Positions 1-9,395 of a stretch of 64,000 nt of DNA are shown here, one piece after another; within the stretch, counting starts at the first letter, position 1; every line of letters starts with the position of its first letter. The translations under genes and the position numbers were made by a program. The stretch spans positions 806,001 to 870,000 of the forward strand of contig NZ_JACHLK010000001.1 of NCBI RefSeq assembly GCF_014207955.1. Direction: 5' to 3'. The notes under the pieces are model-generated. The model was not told where the DNA came from. It saw nothing but the letters and a program-made list of their open reading frames with translations, and made no database searches. Source of the DNA: Acidovorax soli. GTDB lineage: Bacteria > Pseudomonadota > Gammaproteobacteria > Burkholderiales > Burkholderiaceae_C.

Positions 1-1211
1 TCGAGGTGGTGGCCCTGATGTTCCAGAGCATCCTGGCCGAAGACCGGATTCCGCCGGCCGTGCGCGTGTGGTTTGCGCGCCTGCAGGTGCCGGTGCTGCG
101 TGTGGCGCTGGCCGAGCCCGAGTTCTTCAGCAACCTGGACCACCCCGCGCGCCAGTTGATCGACCGCATGGGCGCCTGCGTGATGGGCTTCGACTCCACC
201 AGCATCAACGGCAGCGCGCTGGAGGCCGAGATCCGCCGCGTGGTGCAGGTGATCGAGCAGTACCCGGAGACCGGCCGCCGCGTGTTCCAGCTGGTCTACG
301 ACGAGTTCGAGAAGTTTTTGTCCAAGTTCCTCACCGAGAAGCAGGCCACTTCGCGCCTGGTCAGCGTGGCGCAGCAGGTCGAGCAGAAGGAAACCCTGGC
401 CATCCAGTACACCATCGAGCTGCGCACCATGCTCAAGGACATGCCGGTGCGCGACGAGATCCGCGAGTTCCTGTTCAAGACCTGGGCCGAGGTGCTGGCC
501 CTGTCGGCCGTGCGCGATGGCGCCCAGCATGCCGACACCATCACCTTGAAGCGCACGGCGGCCGACCTGGTCTGGGCCGCCAGTGCCAAGCCCAACCGCA
601 GTGACCGCGCGCAGGTCATCCAGAACCTGCCGGGCCTGCTGCAGCGCCTGCGCCAGGGCTTGGCACTGATGGGCATCCATGATGCCCCGCAGGACGCCCT
701 GATCAAGACGCTCACCGACACGCTGGCCGATGCCTTCCTGTCCAAGACGGCATCGATTCCGCAGGCCCACATCGAGGCCATGGCCAAGCGCCTGGCCAAC
801 CTCGAGGACTTCATCAACGATGCGACCCTGGGTGACATGCCGCTCAATGCCGACAACATCGAGATGATGCTGGGCATCGACGCCTCGTCGATCCACGTGG
901 TGGCCGACAACGGCGCACCGGTGGACGAAGGCATGGTCGTCTGGGCCCAGGAGCTCAAGCCCGGTACCTGGTACACGCTGGACCACAATGGCGCATCGGC
1001 GCAGGTGCAGTACGCCTGGCAGAGCCAGCGCAAGCAGCTGCACCTGTTCGCCGCGGTGGACGGCAGCAGCTACCTGATCCAGCTGCGGCGCCTGGCGGCC
1101 TACCTGCAGGCGGGCCTGTTGGTGGCCCAGGACGAGGAAGGCATCACCACGCGCGCCACGCGCGATGCGCTGGCCAAGCTGGACGCCAATCCGGAGCGCT
1201 TGCTGGGCTGA
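1..1211 (+). CDS. DUF1631 family protein, 5' end outside window
   Basis: The reading frame is open from the first base, so the true start lies upstream and only the C-terminal part (about 400 residues) is visible. The fragment is helical and charged, contains the segment 'NLDHPARQLIDRMG', and ends in a small domain with 'GTWYTLDHNG'. This matches the DUF1631 proteins of Betaproteobacteria, which have no settled biochemical role. No signal peptide or membrane segment is visible in this part. It is convergent with dprA, 42 bp away. Family assignment is by recognition; function is unknown. Confidence 0.8.
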   Translation, partial: EVVALMFQSILAEDRIPPAVRVWFARLQVPVLRVALAEPEFFSNLDHPARQLIDRMGACVMGFDSTSINGSALEAEIRRVVQVIEQYPETGRRVFQLVYDEFEKFLSKFLTEKQATSRLVSVAQQVEQKETLAIQYTIELRTMLKDMPVRDEIREFLFKTWAEVLALSAVRDGAQHADTITLKRTAADLVWAASAKPNRSDRAQVIQNLPGLLQRLRQGLALMGIHDAPQDALIKTLTDTLADAFLSKTASIPQAHIEAMAKRLANLEDFINDATLGDMPLNADNIEMMLGIDASSIHVVADNGAPVDEGMVVWAQELKPGTWYTLDHNGASAQVQYAWQSQRKQLHLFAAVDGSSYLIQLRRLAAYLQAGLLVAQDEEGITTRATRDALAKLDANPERLLG

Positions 1212-1253
1212 TGGGCTGGCGGCCTTCGCAAGGCTGCCTTGGCGCGCCGGTGG

Positions 1254-2462
1254 CTAAGCTGCACCCATGCGCTGGAACAGCCCGCCGGGCAGGCGGGCCA
1301 CATTCCCTGAGAGTTCGAGTTCCAGCAGCTGGACCTGCAGGCTGGCTGCATCCATGCCGGTTCGGGCCAGCAGCGCATCCAGGCCCATGGGGTCGAACCC
1401 CAGGGCCTGCAGCAAGGGGCTGTCCTGCCGCGCATGCCCGCGGCCCAGGCCTTGCGCGCCACCTGTTGCGCCCGCTGCCTGGGCGGTGGTTGTGGTCCCG
1501 GGCAAGCGCAGCTCCTCCAGCACGTCCTGGGCAGACTCCACGAGCTTGGCACCCTGGCGGATCAGGGCATGGCACCCCCGGGACTGGGGCGAGTGGATGG
1601 AACCCGGGATGGCGAACACCTCGCGGCCCTGCTCGGCCGCCAGCCGCGCGGTGATCAGCGAGCCCGAGGCCAGGGCGGCCTCGACCACCAGCGTGCCCTG
1701 CGAAAGCCCCGAGATGATGCGGTTGCGTTTGGGAAAGTTGGGGGCCAGCGGTGGCGTGCCCAGCGGGTACTCGCTCACCAGCAGCCCCTGCCGGGCAATG
1801 CGGTGGGCCAGCGCCCGGTTGGCGGCCGGGTAGACCCGGTCCAGGCCGGTGCCCACCACCGCAATCGTCGCCGGGTGGTCTTCGTCCAGACCGGCGCTTT
1901 CCAAGGCGCCCTCGTGGGCCGCGGCGTCCACGCCCAGCGCCAGGCCCGAGACGATGGTGAGACCGGCCGCGTGCAGGGACTTGGCGAACTGCAGGGCGTG
2001 TTCCGCGCCCTGGGCCGTCGGATTGCGGCTGCCCACCACGGCCAGGCAAGGCCGTTCGCCCAGGGGGTGCTCGGACGCCAGGCGGGCTGCAGGGCCCATC
2101 AGGTACAGCAGCAGCGGTGGATCATCGGTGTTCAGCAGGGTGCGCGGATAGCCGGCATCGCCCAGGGTGAGCAGCGTCCGGGCTGCGGTACCGGGCTCGG
2201 GCGCATCCTGGAGCCATTCCCAGGTGGTTTCCACCAGGTCCGCCAGGGTGGGGGGGAGTGTGCGCAAGGCCTTGGCCTGGGCCGGGGTCACGCACTCCAG
2301 CAGGGCTGCTTCCGATTGCTCGAAGATGGCTTGCGGCAGGCCGAACCGGGCCAGCAGCAGGCGCGCAGCAGCATTGCCCACACCGCGCGACAGCGTCAGC
2401 CTGAGCCAGGCCTGCAACTCGTCGTGTTCCATGGGCATGGCGTCGTGGCCCGGTGGCTTCAC
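1254..2462 (-). CDS. dprA: DNA-processing protein DprA (Smf)
   Basis: DprA binds incoming single-stranded DNA during natural transformation and loads RecA on it. The 402-residue frame has an N-terminal helical region, a Rossmann-like core with 'VVGSRNPTAQG', 'SGLALGVDAAAHEGAL' and 'NRIISGLSQGTLVVEA', and a C-terminal winged-helix domain (about residues 345-402). The frame opens with GTG at 2462; ATG codons at 2438 and 2432 are alternatives, and no Shine-Dalgarno sequence decides between them. It lies 64 bp behind the LysM gene on the same strand, the common betaproteobacterial arrangement. Family assignment is secure. Confidence 0.93.
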   Translation of the reverse strand: MKPPGHDAMPMEHDELQAWLRLTLSRGVGNAAARLLLARFGLPQAIFEQSEAALLECVTPAQAKALRTLPPTLADLVETTWEWLQDAPEPGTAARTLLTLGDAGYPRTLLNTDDPPLLLYLMGPAARLASEHPLGERPCLAVVGSRNPTAQGAEHALQFAKSLHAAGLTIVSGLALGVDAAAHEGALESAGLDEDHPATIAVVGTGLDRVYPAANRALAHRIARQGLLVSEYPLGTPPLAPNFPKRNRIISGLSQGTLVVEAALASGSLITARLAAEQGREVFAIPGSIHSPQSRGCHALIRQGAKLVESAQDVLEELRLPGTTTTAQAAGATGGAQGLGRGHARQDSPLLQALGFDPMGLDALLARTGMDAASLQVQLLELELSGNVARLPGGLFQRMGAA

Positions 2463-2526
2463 AAGCCAGGCGCATTTCCCTGCAGGCGGAGCTCGATGCC
2501 TGCTGCAGGGCGGCTGCGCCGGCGAT

Positions 2527-3753
2527 TTACTCTTGCGGGCTGACCAGCCGGTCGCCCACGCGCACGCCGGTGCGGATCTCCAGGATCAGCGCGTAGGAAA
2601 CGCGGTCGAAGGTGCGGAACACCATGGCCAGGCCGTTGCTCTCGCTGGGCAGCTTGATCATGGGGAGCTTGGGATCGGTCTTGTCCTTGATCACGTCGCC
2701 CTTGGTCATCAGGCGCATCACGTGGCCGGCCTCGATGCCATTGCGGGTGCCCAGGTTGATGGCGACCACCTGGTTCTGGCCGGCCGAACCGGCCGAAGCG
2801 CCGGCAGCCGAGCTGCCATAGATGGAAACCACGCGGGCCTCGGTGCCCTCACGGGGCGCGCGGGGCACGTAGCTGATGAACTCGCGTGCGGGCGCGGGCA
2901 GCAGCCGGTCGCCGGCCCGGATTTCTTCCTTGCTGCCGCTCAGGTCCACAGTGGCGGGCACGTAGTCGGTGCGGATGCCGCCCTTGCCGTCGGAGGACTT
3001 CTCGAAGCTTTCGCCGCGCACCAGCTCGGCCTTGCCCAGGTACTGGGCCTCGTAGCCCAGGATCTCGCCCGTCTGCGGATCCTTGAGGGCCACGGCGTCG
3101 CGGAACACGCGGAACTGGCGCGGCTCGCCCGGATCCATTGTGAGAGGGGTGGCTGCGTCACCGCGCACATAGGCGCGGTCGCCGCTGGCCATGAGCACAC
3201 GCTCCTCCTGGGTGGCGATCACGCGCGGTGCGCGCTGGAGCACGCTGGCATCCACCACCACAGGCTCCACGAGGAAGGGCTCGATCAGATGCGGCTTGAG
3301 CGTCGGCAGGGCCGTGCTGGACAGGCTGTCGCTGCGCGTGCTGGGCGAGACGCGGACTGTGCCGGACGAGGCGGACGTGCCCGGAGCCGTGGTGCGCAGG
3401 CGCGCATAGCCGCCGTCCTTGTCCAGGTACAGCGTCTGGCCGGGGTAGATCAGGTGCGGGTTGGGCAGGGCCTGCATGTTCATGCCCCACAGTTCGGGCC
3501 AGCGCCAGGCGCTCTTGAGGTACAGGCCGGAGATGCCCCACAGCGTGTCGCCGCGCTTGACCACGTAGACATCGGGAGCGTTGGGTGCCAGGTCGGCCAC
3601 GGGAATGCCGCGCTGCGACACGTCCTGCGCCGTGGCGCGTTGCTGGCCGGAAATGGGGTGATTTTGCGCCTGGGCCGGTGCGACGAGCAAAGCGCCTGCG
3701 GCCACGGTCAGGGCGCCCAGGGCGGTTCGCCGCGCGCTGGTGAATGCCGTCAT
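2527..3753 (-). CDS. exported LysM peptidoglycan-binding protein
   Basis: The start at 3753 is chosen because an AGGAA ribosome site lies just upstream and the protein then begins with a clean signal peptide (basic 'TSARR', hydrophobic stretch, cleavage near 'APAQAQ'). The mature protein has a LysM domain near residues 55-110 ('VVKRGDTLWGISGLYLKSAWRWPELW' region, with NPHLIYPGQTL), which binds N-acetylglucosamine in peptidoglycan. The remaining roughly 290 residues form a beta-rich region of unknown role. It is divergent from def across 200 bp and probably transcribed with dprA. It is a cell-envelope protein; enzymatic activity is not apparent. Confidence 0.88.
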   Translation of the reverse strand: MTAFTSARRTALGALTVAAGALLVAPAQAQNHPISGQQRATAQDVSQRGIPVADLAPNAPDVYVVKRGDTLWGISGLYLKSAWRWPELWGMNMQALPNPHLIYPGQTLYLDKDGGYARLRTTAPGTSASSGTVRVSPSTRSDSLSSTALPTLKPHLIEPFLVEPVVVDASVLQRAPRVIATQEERVLMASGDRAYVRGDAATPLTMDPGEPRQFRVFRDAVALKDPQTGEILGYEAQYLGKAELVRGESFEKSSDGKGGIRTDYVPATVDLSGSKEEIRAGDRLLPAPAREFISYVPRAPREGTEARVVSIYGSSAAGASAGSAGQNQVVAINLGTRNGIEAGHVMRLMTKGDVIKDKTDPKLPMIKLPSESNGLAMVFRTFDRVSYALILEIRTGVRVGDRLVSPQE

Positions 3754-3953
3754 GTGGTTCCTTTTCTGATGCATTGTGAAACGCCCCCTCACTGGCGTCC
3801 GAACTGTGTTGCACATGCAAGCAGCCGGACGAATACGTTACAAACCTTCTTAGATTCTCTGCTCAAGCCCTTGATTCGGCAACGATTATTGAGTTGAGTA
3901 TCTGCAGCTTGGGGCAAAAGTGGCGAAAATAGCGACATCTATTACCCGATTCC

Positions 3954-4460
3954 ATGGCAATTCTCCCCATTCTCTGTTACCCGGACCCCCGGCTCCACAA
4001 GATCGCCCGGCCGGTCGAGGCCGTGGATGCGCGCCTGAAGACCCTGGTCTCCGACATGCTGGCCACCATGTACGACGCCAACGGCATCGGCCTGGCAGCC
4101 ACCCAGGTGGACGTGCATGAGCGCCTGATCGTGATCGACGTCTCCGAGGGGCGCAACGAACCCATGGTGCTGATCAACCCCGAAATCGTCTGGGCCAGCG
4201 CCGAAAAGCACGTCAACGACGAGGGCTGCCTGTCGGTGCCCGGCATCTACGACGGGGTCGAGCGCCACGACGCCGTGCATGTGAAGGCGCTCGATGGCGA
4301 GGGCCAGTCGCGCACCATCGAGGCCGAAGGCCTGCTGGCGGTCTGCATCCAGCACGAGATGGACCACCTGATGGGCAAGGTCTTTGTCGAATACCTGTCT
4401 CCGCTCAAGCGCAACCGCATCAAGACCAAGATGGTCAAGCAGCAGCGGGAGAACCGCTGA
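3954..4460 (+). CDS. def: peptide deformylase
   Basis: This enzyme removes the N-formyl group from nascent proteins. All three family motifs are present: GIGLAAT at residues 44-50, EGCLSVP at 90-96 (metal ligand Cys92) and HEMDH at 134-138 (metal-binding His134 and His138, catalytic Glu135). The length of 168 residues is normal. Its stop codon overlaps the next start (ATGA), so it is likely translationally coupled to the lipoprotein gene, with fmt next; deformylase and formyltransferase being adjacent is the usual order. Confidence 0.97.
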   Translation: MAILPILCYPDPRLHKIARPVEAVDARLKTLVSDMLATMYDANGIGLAATQVDVHERLIVIDVSEGRNEPMVLINPEIVWASAEKHVNDEGCLSVPGIYDGVERHDAVHVKALDGEGQSRTIEAEGLLAVCIQHEMDHLMGKVFVEYLSPLKRNRIKTKMVKQQRENR

Positions 4461-4960
4461 TGGCCGTGGTGGCGCCCCGCGTGTTGCGTGGTGCCGCTGT
4501 GCTGGCCCTGCTGGCAGCGTTGTCGGCCTGTGCCGTGCCTTCGCGTGAGCCGCTGGGTACACCGCGCGCCCAGGTGCTGGCGCGGCTAGGCCAGCCCACC
4601 TCCGTTCACCCCCTGCCCCAGGGTGAGCGGCTGCTGTACTCCCAGTTGCCCGCCGGCACCGAGGTCTACAACCTCGATTTCGATGCGGCCGGCCGCCTGG
4701 AGCGCTCCGAGCAAGTCCTGACGCAGACCCGGCTGGAGAGCATTCCGCCAGAGCGGTGGGCCGTGGCCGACCTGCTGCGCACCTTCGGTCCGCCGCTGCG
4801 CGTGGAGCGGGTGGCCCGCTGGGACGGTGACATCTGGACCTACCGCTTCAAGCAGGGCTCCGACCCGCGTTTTGCCCACGTGCACCTGGATTCTGCCGGC
4901 GTGGTCCGCCGCATCGGCTTCACCGACGACATCCCCAACACCGACAAAGGACGCGACTGA
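4460..4960 (+). CDS. small outer-membrane-type lipoprotein (SmpA/BamE-like fold)
   Basis: The 166-residue product begins with a hydrophobic signal segment ending in a lipobox, LSAC, with the acylated Cys at residue 24. After it comes '[16 protein letters not shown]', the type of helix-turn seen in SmpA/OmlA-like proteins, then beta strands including '[22 protein letters not shown]'. This resembles the BamE-like fold, but it is not clearly BamE itself. It overlaps the def stop by one base and sits 23 bp before fmt, so it is probably a passenger in the def-fmt operon. Exact role unknown. Confidence 0.8.
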   Translation: MAVVAPRVLRGAAVLALLAALSACAVPSREPLGTPRAQVLARLGQPTSVHPLPQGERLLYSQLPAGTEVYNLDFDAAGRLERSEQVLTQTRLESIPPERWAVADLLRTFGPPLRVERVARWDGDIWTYRFKQGSDPRFAHVHLDSAGVVRRIGFTDDIPNTDKGRD

Positions 4961-4983
4961 TCGTCCTTGTTGCAGAAAATCCC

Positions 4984-5958
4984 ATGAACGTCATCTTTGC
5001 CGGCACGCCCGAGTTCGCCCGCGTGGCCCTCGCGCGCTTGCTGAAGGCCGGCTTCACCGTCCCCCTGGTCCTGACCCAGCCCGACCGCCCTGCCGGCCGC
5101 GGCATGAAACTGCAGGCCTCGCCTGTCAAGCAGTGCGCCCTGGACCATGGCATTGCCGTGGCCCAGCCGCGCAGCCTGCGCCTGGATGGCAAGTACCCCG
5201 AGGATGCCGCCGCCGCCCGTGAGGCCCTGCTGGCGGCCCGGGCCGATGCCATGGTGGTGGCTGCCTATGGCCTCATCCTGCCCCAGTGGGTGCTGGATCT
5301 GCCGCGCCTGGGTTGCCTGAACATCCATGCCAGCCTGCTGCCGCGCTGGCGCGGTGCGGCCCCCATCCACCGCGCCATCGAGGCCGGTGATGCCGAGACC
5401 GGCGTCACCATCATGCAGATGGATGCCGGCCTGGACACGGGCGACATGCTGCTCACCGAGCGCACGGCCATCACGGCCGCCGACACCACCGCCAGCCTGC
5501 ACGATCGGCTGGCCGACCTGGGCGGCCGCATGGTCGTGGAAGCCCTGGAGATGGCGGCCTGTGGCGGCCTGTCTCCCGTGGTGCAGCCCGCTGAGGGCGT
5601 GACCTATGCGCACAAGATCGAGAAGGCCGAGAGCGCCGTCGACTGGTCGCTGCCGGCACAGGCCATCGCCCAGCGCATCCGGGCCTTCGATCCCTTCCCC
5701 GGCGCGAGCACGCGCCTGGGCGAGGAAACCATCAAGCTGTGGGCTGGCGTGCCCGAGGCCGGGGATGCCCCGGCCGGGACCCGGCCCGGGCAGGTCCTCG
5801 CCGCCGACGGTTCGGGTGTCACCGTGGCCTGCGGCACGGGGCGGCTGCGCCTGACCGCCCTGCAGCGTGCCGGGGGCAAGCGCCTGGCGGCCGCCGACTT
5901 CCTGCGCGGTTTCGACGACCTGGGCGCCGGGGCCGTGCTGGGCGGCGGTGCGCCATGA
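4984..5958 (+). CDS. fmt: methionyl-tRNA formyltransferase
   Basis: The enzyme formylates initiator Met-tRNA using 10-formyltetrahydrofolate. The N-terminal domain has 'FAGTPEFA' at the start, the catalytic loop '[15 protein letters not shown]' at residues 113-127 (Asn113, His115) and 'LDTGD' with Asp151. The C-terminal oligonucleotide-binding-type domain that contacts tRNA follows, giving a normal total of 324 residues. The stop overlaps the azlC start by ATGA. It forms the formylation/deformylation pair with def. Confidence 0.97.
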   Translation: MNVIFAGTPEFARVALARLLKAGFTVPLVLTQPDRPAGRGMKLQASPVKQCALDHGIAVAQPRSLRLDGKYPEDAAAAREALLAARADAMVVAAYGLILPQWVLDLPRLGCLNIHASLLPRWRGAAPIHRAIEAGDAETGVTIMQMDAGLDTGDMLLTERTAITAADTTASLHDRLADLGGRMVVEALEMAACGGLSPVVQPAEGVTYAHKIEKAESAVDWSLPAQAIAQRIRAFDPFPGASTRLGEETIKLWAGVPEAGDAPAGTRPGQVLAADGSGVTVACGTGRLRLTALQRAGGKRLAAADFLRGFDDLGAGAVLGGGAP

Positions 5959-6788
5959 GCGCACTGGCCGCGCGCATCTCCCGCACCGTCCGCGACCCGC
6001 ATTTCCGGCTGGCCGCCAAGGACATGGCCGGTACCTCCCTGGGCATTGGTGCCTGGGGCCTGGTGACCGGCGTGGCCATGGTCAAGAGCGGCATGTCCGT
6101 GCCCCTGGCCCTGCTGATGTCGCTGGTGGTCTATGCCGGCAGTGCACAACTGGCAGTGATCCCGCTGCTCACCGTGGGCGCCCCGCTGTGGGTGATCTGG
6201 CTCACGGCCGCCTGCGTGAACCTGCGCTTCGTGATCTTCAGCAGCATGTGGCGCAGCTATTTTGCCCACCGGCCGCTGCGCGAGCGCCTGGCCATCGGCT
6301 ATTTCAGCGGTGATGTGATCTATGTCTCGTTCATGAACCGCTTCCCCGACCCCAAGCCCCGGCCCGAACAGGTGCCCTATTTCTGGGGGGCGGCCACCAC
6401 CAACTGGATCGCCTGGCAGGTGCCCTCCATCGCCGGCATCCTGCTGGCCAATGCCGTGCCCCTGTCCTGGGGCCTGGGTTTCGCGGGTGTGCTGGCCCTG
6501 CTCGGCGTGCTGCTGTCGCTGCTGTTCGACCGTGCCACCTGGCTGGCCACGGGCGTGGCGGCCACGGCGGCCGTGGCTGCGTTCGCGCTGCCGCTCAAGC
6601 TCAACATCCTGGTGGCCATCGCGGCGGCGGTGGCCGCCGGCCTGCTGATGGAGGCCATGGACCGCCGGCGCAAGGGCCGCCACCCCGAAATGCTGCTGGT
6701 GCCGGCCGACAGCGTGATGCCCCCCGAGGAGCGCCAGCACATGAAGGACGGCGACGTGGTTCCCCTGCGCGAGGAGCGCCACCCATGA
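5955..6788 (+). CDS. azlC: AzlC-family branched-chain amino acid exporter, large subunit
   Basis: AzlC and AzlD together export branched-chain amino acids and their analogues. The start at 5955 overlaps the fmt stop and gives 277 residues. Early there is the conserved '[27 protein letters not shown]' region, then '[19 protein letters not shown]' and '[15 protein letters not shown]', all typical of AzlC, with several membrane helices. The extra hydrophilic C-terminal tail (about 30 residues, '[15 protein letters not shown]') is unusual. It overlaps azlD by ATGA. Substrate is inferred from family only. Confidence 0.88.
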   Translation: MSALAARISRTVRDPHFRLAAKDMAGTSLGIGAWGLVTGVAMVKSGMSVPLALLMSLVVYAGSAQLAVIPLLTVGAPLWVIWLTAACVNLRFVIFSSMWRSYFAHRPLRERLAIGYFSGDVIYVSFMNRFPDPKPRPEQVPYFWGAATTNWIAWQVPSIAGILLANAVPLSWGLGFAGVLALLGVLLSLLFDRATWLATGVAATAAVAAFALPLKLNILVAIAAAVAAGLLMEAMDRRRKGRHPEMLLVPADSVMPPEERQHMKDGDVVPLREERHP

Positions 6789-7120
6789 GCGGCCACTGGA
6801 TATTTACCGCCATCGCCATCCTGGGGCTGGCCGTGATCACCGTGGTGTCGCGCTCCTTCTTCATGATCCCCGAGCGCGAGCTGCCCCTGCCCGACTGGCT
6901 CAAGCGCGGCCTCAAGTACGCGCCGCTGGCCGCGCTCACGGCCGTGATCGCACCCGAGATCCTCATGACCCAGGGCGAACTGCTCGACACCTTCAAGGAT
7001 GCGCGCCTGCCCGCTGCGATTCTGGCGAGCGCTTACTATTTTTGGAAGCGTGGCATCCTGGGCACCATCGTGGTGGGCATGGCCGTGTACCTGCCGCTGC
7101 ACATCGGCTGGGGCTGGTAG
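6785..7120 (+). CDS. azlD: AzlD-family branched-chain amino acid exporter, small subunit
   Basis: A 111-residue, very hydrophobic protein with about four short membrane helices and the internal segment 'LPDWLKRGLKYAPLAALTAVIAPEIL', which is characteristic of AzlD. It is the obligate partner of AzlC, whose gene it overlaps by four bases. A GC-rich hairpin follows it at 7129-7151, suggesting the end of the def-lipoprotein-fmt-azlCD unit. Confidence 0.88.
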   Translation: MSGHWIFTAIAILGLAVITVVSRSFFMIPERELPLPDWLKRGLKYAPLAALTAVIAPEILMTQGELLDTFKDARLPAAILASAYYFWKRGILGTIVVGMAVYLPLHIGWGW

Positions 7121-7128
7121 GCATCCAG

Positions 7129-7151
7129 AGGGGGCGGCGGCAGCCCCCTTT
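7129..7151 (+). terminator. probable terminator after azlD
   Basis: A perfect 7-bp stem, AGGGGGC with GCCCCCT, encloses a 7-base loop and is followed by TT. The T-run is short, so termination may be partial. It sits 9 bp after the azlD stop and before pgk. Confidence 0.5.
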
Positions 7152-7192
7152 AAAATGGCGGGCTTCAGTGCCCATCCAGGAACCCTGCCCCC

Positions 7193-8389
7193 ATGAACAT
7201 CCTCCGCTTTTCCGATCTGTGTGCCCAGGGCAAGGCCCAAGGCCAGCGCGTCTTCATCCGTGCCGACCTGAACGTGCCACAGGATGACAGTGGCGCCATC
7301 ACCGAAGACACGCGCATCCGTGCCTCCATCCCCTGCATCCAGATGGCCCTGGACGCCGGCGCCGCCGTGATGGTCACCAGCCACCTGGGCCGCCCCACCG
7401 AGGGTGAGTTCAAGCCCGAGGACACCCTGGCCCCCGTGGCTGCGCGCCTGGGCGAGCTGCTGGGCCGCGAAGTGCCCCTGGTCTCCAACTGGGTTGATGG
7501 CGTGAGCGTGGCGCCGGGCCAGATCGTGCTGCTGGAGAACTGCCGCCTCAACGTGGGCGAGAAGAAGAACAAGGAAGAGCTGGCGCGCAAGATGGCCGCG
7601 CTGTGCGACATCTTCGTGAACGATGCCTTCGGCACCGCCCACCGCGCCGAGGGCACAACCTACGGCATCGCCCAGTTCGCGCCCGTCGCCTGCGCCGGTC
7701 CGCTGCTCTCGGCCGAGATCGACGCGCTGACCAAGGCCCTGGCCCAGCCCCAGCGGCCGCTGGTGGCCATCGTCGCCGGCTCCAAGGTGTCGAGCAAGCT
7801 CACCATCCTGAAGAGTCTGGCCGACAAGGTCGACCAGCTCATCGTGGGCGGCGGCATTGCCAATACCTTCATGCTCGCCGCTGGCCTGCCCATCGGCAAG
7901 AGCCTGGCCGAGCCCGACCTGGTGGGCGAGGCACGCGCCGTGATGGACGCCATGAAGGCCCGTGGTGCCGAGGTGCCGATCCCCACCGACGTGGTGACGG
8001 CCACGGCCTTCGCCGCCGATGCCCCCGCCACCACCAAGGCCGCAGCCGACGTGGGCGCCGACGACATGATCCTGGACATCGGCCCCAAGACGGCTGCGCA
8101 GCTGGCGGCCAAGCTCAAATCGGCTGGCTCCATCGTCTGGAACGGACCGGTCGGCGTGTTCGAGTTCGCCGCGTTTGAAAATGGCACGCGCGAGATTGCC
8201 GCGGCCATCGCCGAATCGCCGGCATTCAGCATCGCTGGCGGCGGAGATACTCTGGCGGCCATCGCCAAATACGGCATCGAAAAACAGGTGGGCTATATCT
8301 CCACGGGCGGCGGTGCGTTTCTGGAAGTGCTGGAAGGCAAAACCCTGCCGGCCTTCGAGATATTGGAAAAACGCGCAGTTGCAAATTAA
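7193..8389 (+). CDS. pgk: phosphoglycerate kinase
   Basis: It transfers phosphate between 1,3-bisphosphoglycerate and ADP in glycolysis and gluconeogenesis. Key features of the 398-residue protein are 'RADLNVP' near the N-terminus, 'SHLGRP', the hinge region with '[14 protein letters not shown]', 'GGGIANTF', and 'AGGGDTLAA' near the C-terminus for nucleotide binding. The start at 7193 is a standard ATG. The gene appears to be a separate unit, bounded by the hairpin at 7129 and a strong terminator at 8421. Confidence 0.97.
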   Translation: MNILRFSDLCAQGKAQGQRVFIRADLNVPQDDSGAITEDTRIRASIPCIQMALDAGAAVMVTSHLGRPTEGEFKPEDTLAPVAARLGELLGREVPLVSNWVDGVSVAPGQIVLLENCRLNVGEKKNKEELARKMAALCDIFVNDAFGTAHRAEGTTYGIAQFAPVACAGPLLSAEIDALTKALAQPQRPLVAIVAGSKVSSKLTILKSLADKVDQLIVGGGIANTFMLAAGLPIGKSLAEPDLVGEARAVMDAMKARGAEVPIPTDVVTATAFAADAPATTKAAADVGADDMILDIGPKTAAQLAAKLKSAGSIVWNGPVGVFEFAAFENGTREIAAAIAESPAFSIAGGGDTLAAIAKYGIEKQVGYISTGGGAFLEVLEGKTLPAFEILEKRAVAN

Positions 8390-8420
8390 CCATTTTGGTT
8401 ACATTTCCACCTCCTGAATC

Positions 8421-8445
8421 AAGGCCGTTGCGATGGCCTTTTTTT
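8421..8445 (+). terminator. rho-independent terminator of pgk
   Basis: AAGGCC pairs with GGCCTT across an 8-base loop and runs straight into a T-tract of seven. This is the clearest intrinsic terminator in the window, 31 bp after the pgk stop. Confidence 0.88.
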
Positions 8446-8511
8446 GTGCCTGCAGTGGTCTTCGTAGCGGGCCGCTGCGACCCGCGCAGGGCTTTCCCGC
8501 CGCGGGCCGCC

Positions 8512-8517
8512 TAAAAT
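8512..8517 (+). promoter_or_regulatory. candidate -10 element (TAAAAT) just before pyrF
   Basis: TAAAAT ends only 8 bases before the pyrF ATG, in otherwise GC-rich DNA. If it is a -10 box, transcription would begin at or next to the start codon, giving a leaderless mRNA. No convincing -35 hexamer is visible, and no Shine-Dalgarno sequence precedes this start. Confidence 0.35.
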
Positions 8518-8525
8518 CGGGTCCC

Positions 8526-9350
8526 ATGACTTTTCTCGACATGCTGCGCGACGCGTCCGCACAGAACAACTCCATGCTGTGCGTGGGCCTGGACCCCGAG
8601 CCCACCCGTTTTCCTGCAGCGCTCAAGGGCGATGCGCGCAAGATCTACGATTTCTGTGCCGCCATCGTCGATGCCACGGCCGACCTGGCCTGTTCCTTCA
8701 AGCCGCAGATCGCGTACTTTGCCGCCCATGGCGCCGAAGACCAGCTGGAGCGGCTGATGCAGCACATGCGGGCCAACGCGCCGCATGTGCCCGTGATCCT
8801 GGACGCCAAGCGCGGCGACATCGGCTCCACGGCCGAGCAGTACGCCAAGGAAGCCTTCGAGCGCTATGGCGCCGATGCCGTCACGCTTTCGCCCTTCATG
8901 GGCTTCGACTCCATCGCGCCCTACCTGGCCTACCACGGCAAAGGCGCCTTTCTGCTGTGCCGCACCTCCAACCCGGGCGGGGACGACCTGCAGATCCAGC
9001 GCCTGTCCAGCGTCGAAGGCGAACCCCTGCTGTACGAGCATGTGGCACGCCTGGCCCAGGGCCCCTGGAACCGCAACGGCCAGCTCGGCCTGGTGGTGGG
9101 GGCCACCTACCCGCAGGAGATCGAGCGCGTGCGCGGCATCGCTCCCACCTTGCCCCTCCTGATCCCGGGCGTCGGCGCCCAGGGCGGTGATGCCGTGGCC
9201 ACCGTGCGCGCCGGCCTGCGCGAAGGCGGGCCCATCATCGTGAACTCCTCGCGCTCCATCCTCTATGCCTCGGGCGGCGAAGATTTCGCCAGCGCTGCGC
9301 GCACCGAAGCCGAGCGCACCCGGGCCGTGCTGGAAGCCGCCCGGCCCTGA
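8526..9350 (+). CDS. pyrF: orotidine 5'-phosphate decarboxylase (type 2)
   Basis: It catalyses the last step of UMP synthesis. The start at 8526 is preferred over more upstream codons because the protein then begins '[26 protein letters not shown]', typical of the longer PyrF subfamily (274 residues). The active-site segment '[11 protein letters not shown]' with catalytic Lys95 is intact, and '[20 protein letters not shown]' forms the phosphate-binding end. It stands alone after the pgk terminator, with a candidate -10 box almost touching its start. Confidence 0.95.
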   Translation: MTFLDMLRDASAQNNSMLCVGLDPEPTRFPAALKGDARKIYDFCAAIVDATADLACSFKPQIAYFAAHGAEDQLERLMQHMRANAPHVPVILDAKRGDIGSTAEQYAKEAFERYGADAVTLSPFMGFDSIAPYLAYHGKGAFLLCRTSNPGGDDLQIQRLSSVEGEPLLYEHVARLAQGPWNRNGQLGLVVGATYPQEIERVRGIAPTLPLLIPGVGAQGGDAVATVRAGLREGGPIIVNSSRSILYASGGEDFASAARTEAERTRAVLEAARP

Positions 9351-9395
9351 CGCCTGCGCGCGAAGGCGCGCTCCCCATCGCCGCAAGGATCCCGG

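Noticed and set aside
2167..3897. Open frame of 576 codons on the + strand
   Set aside because: Antisense of the LysM gene and part of dprA with no recognisable motif.
9356..9371. GCGCGC-GAAG-GCGCGC as terminator of pyrF
   Set aside because: No T-run and common in such GC-rich DNA; function not supported.
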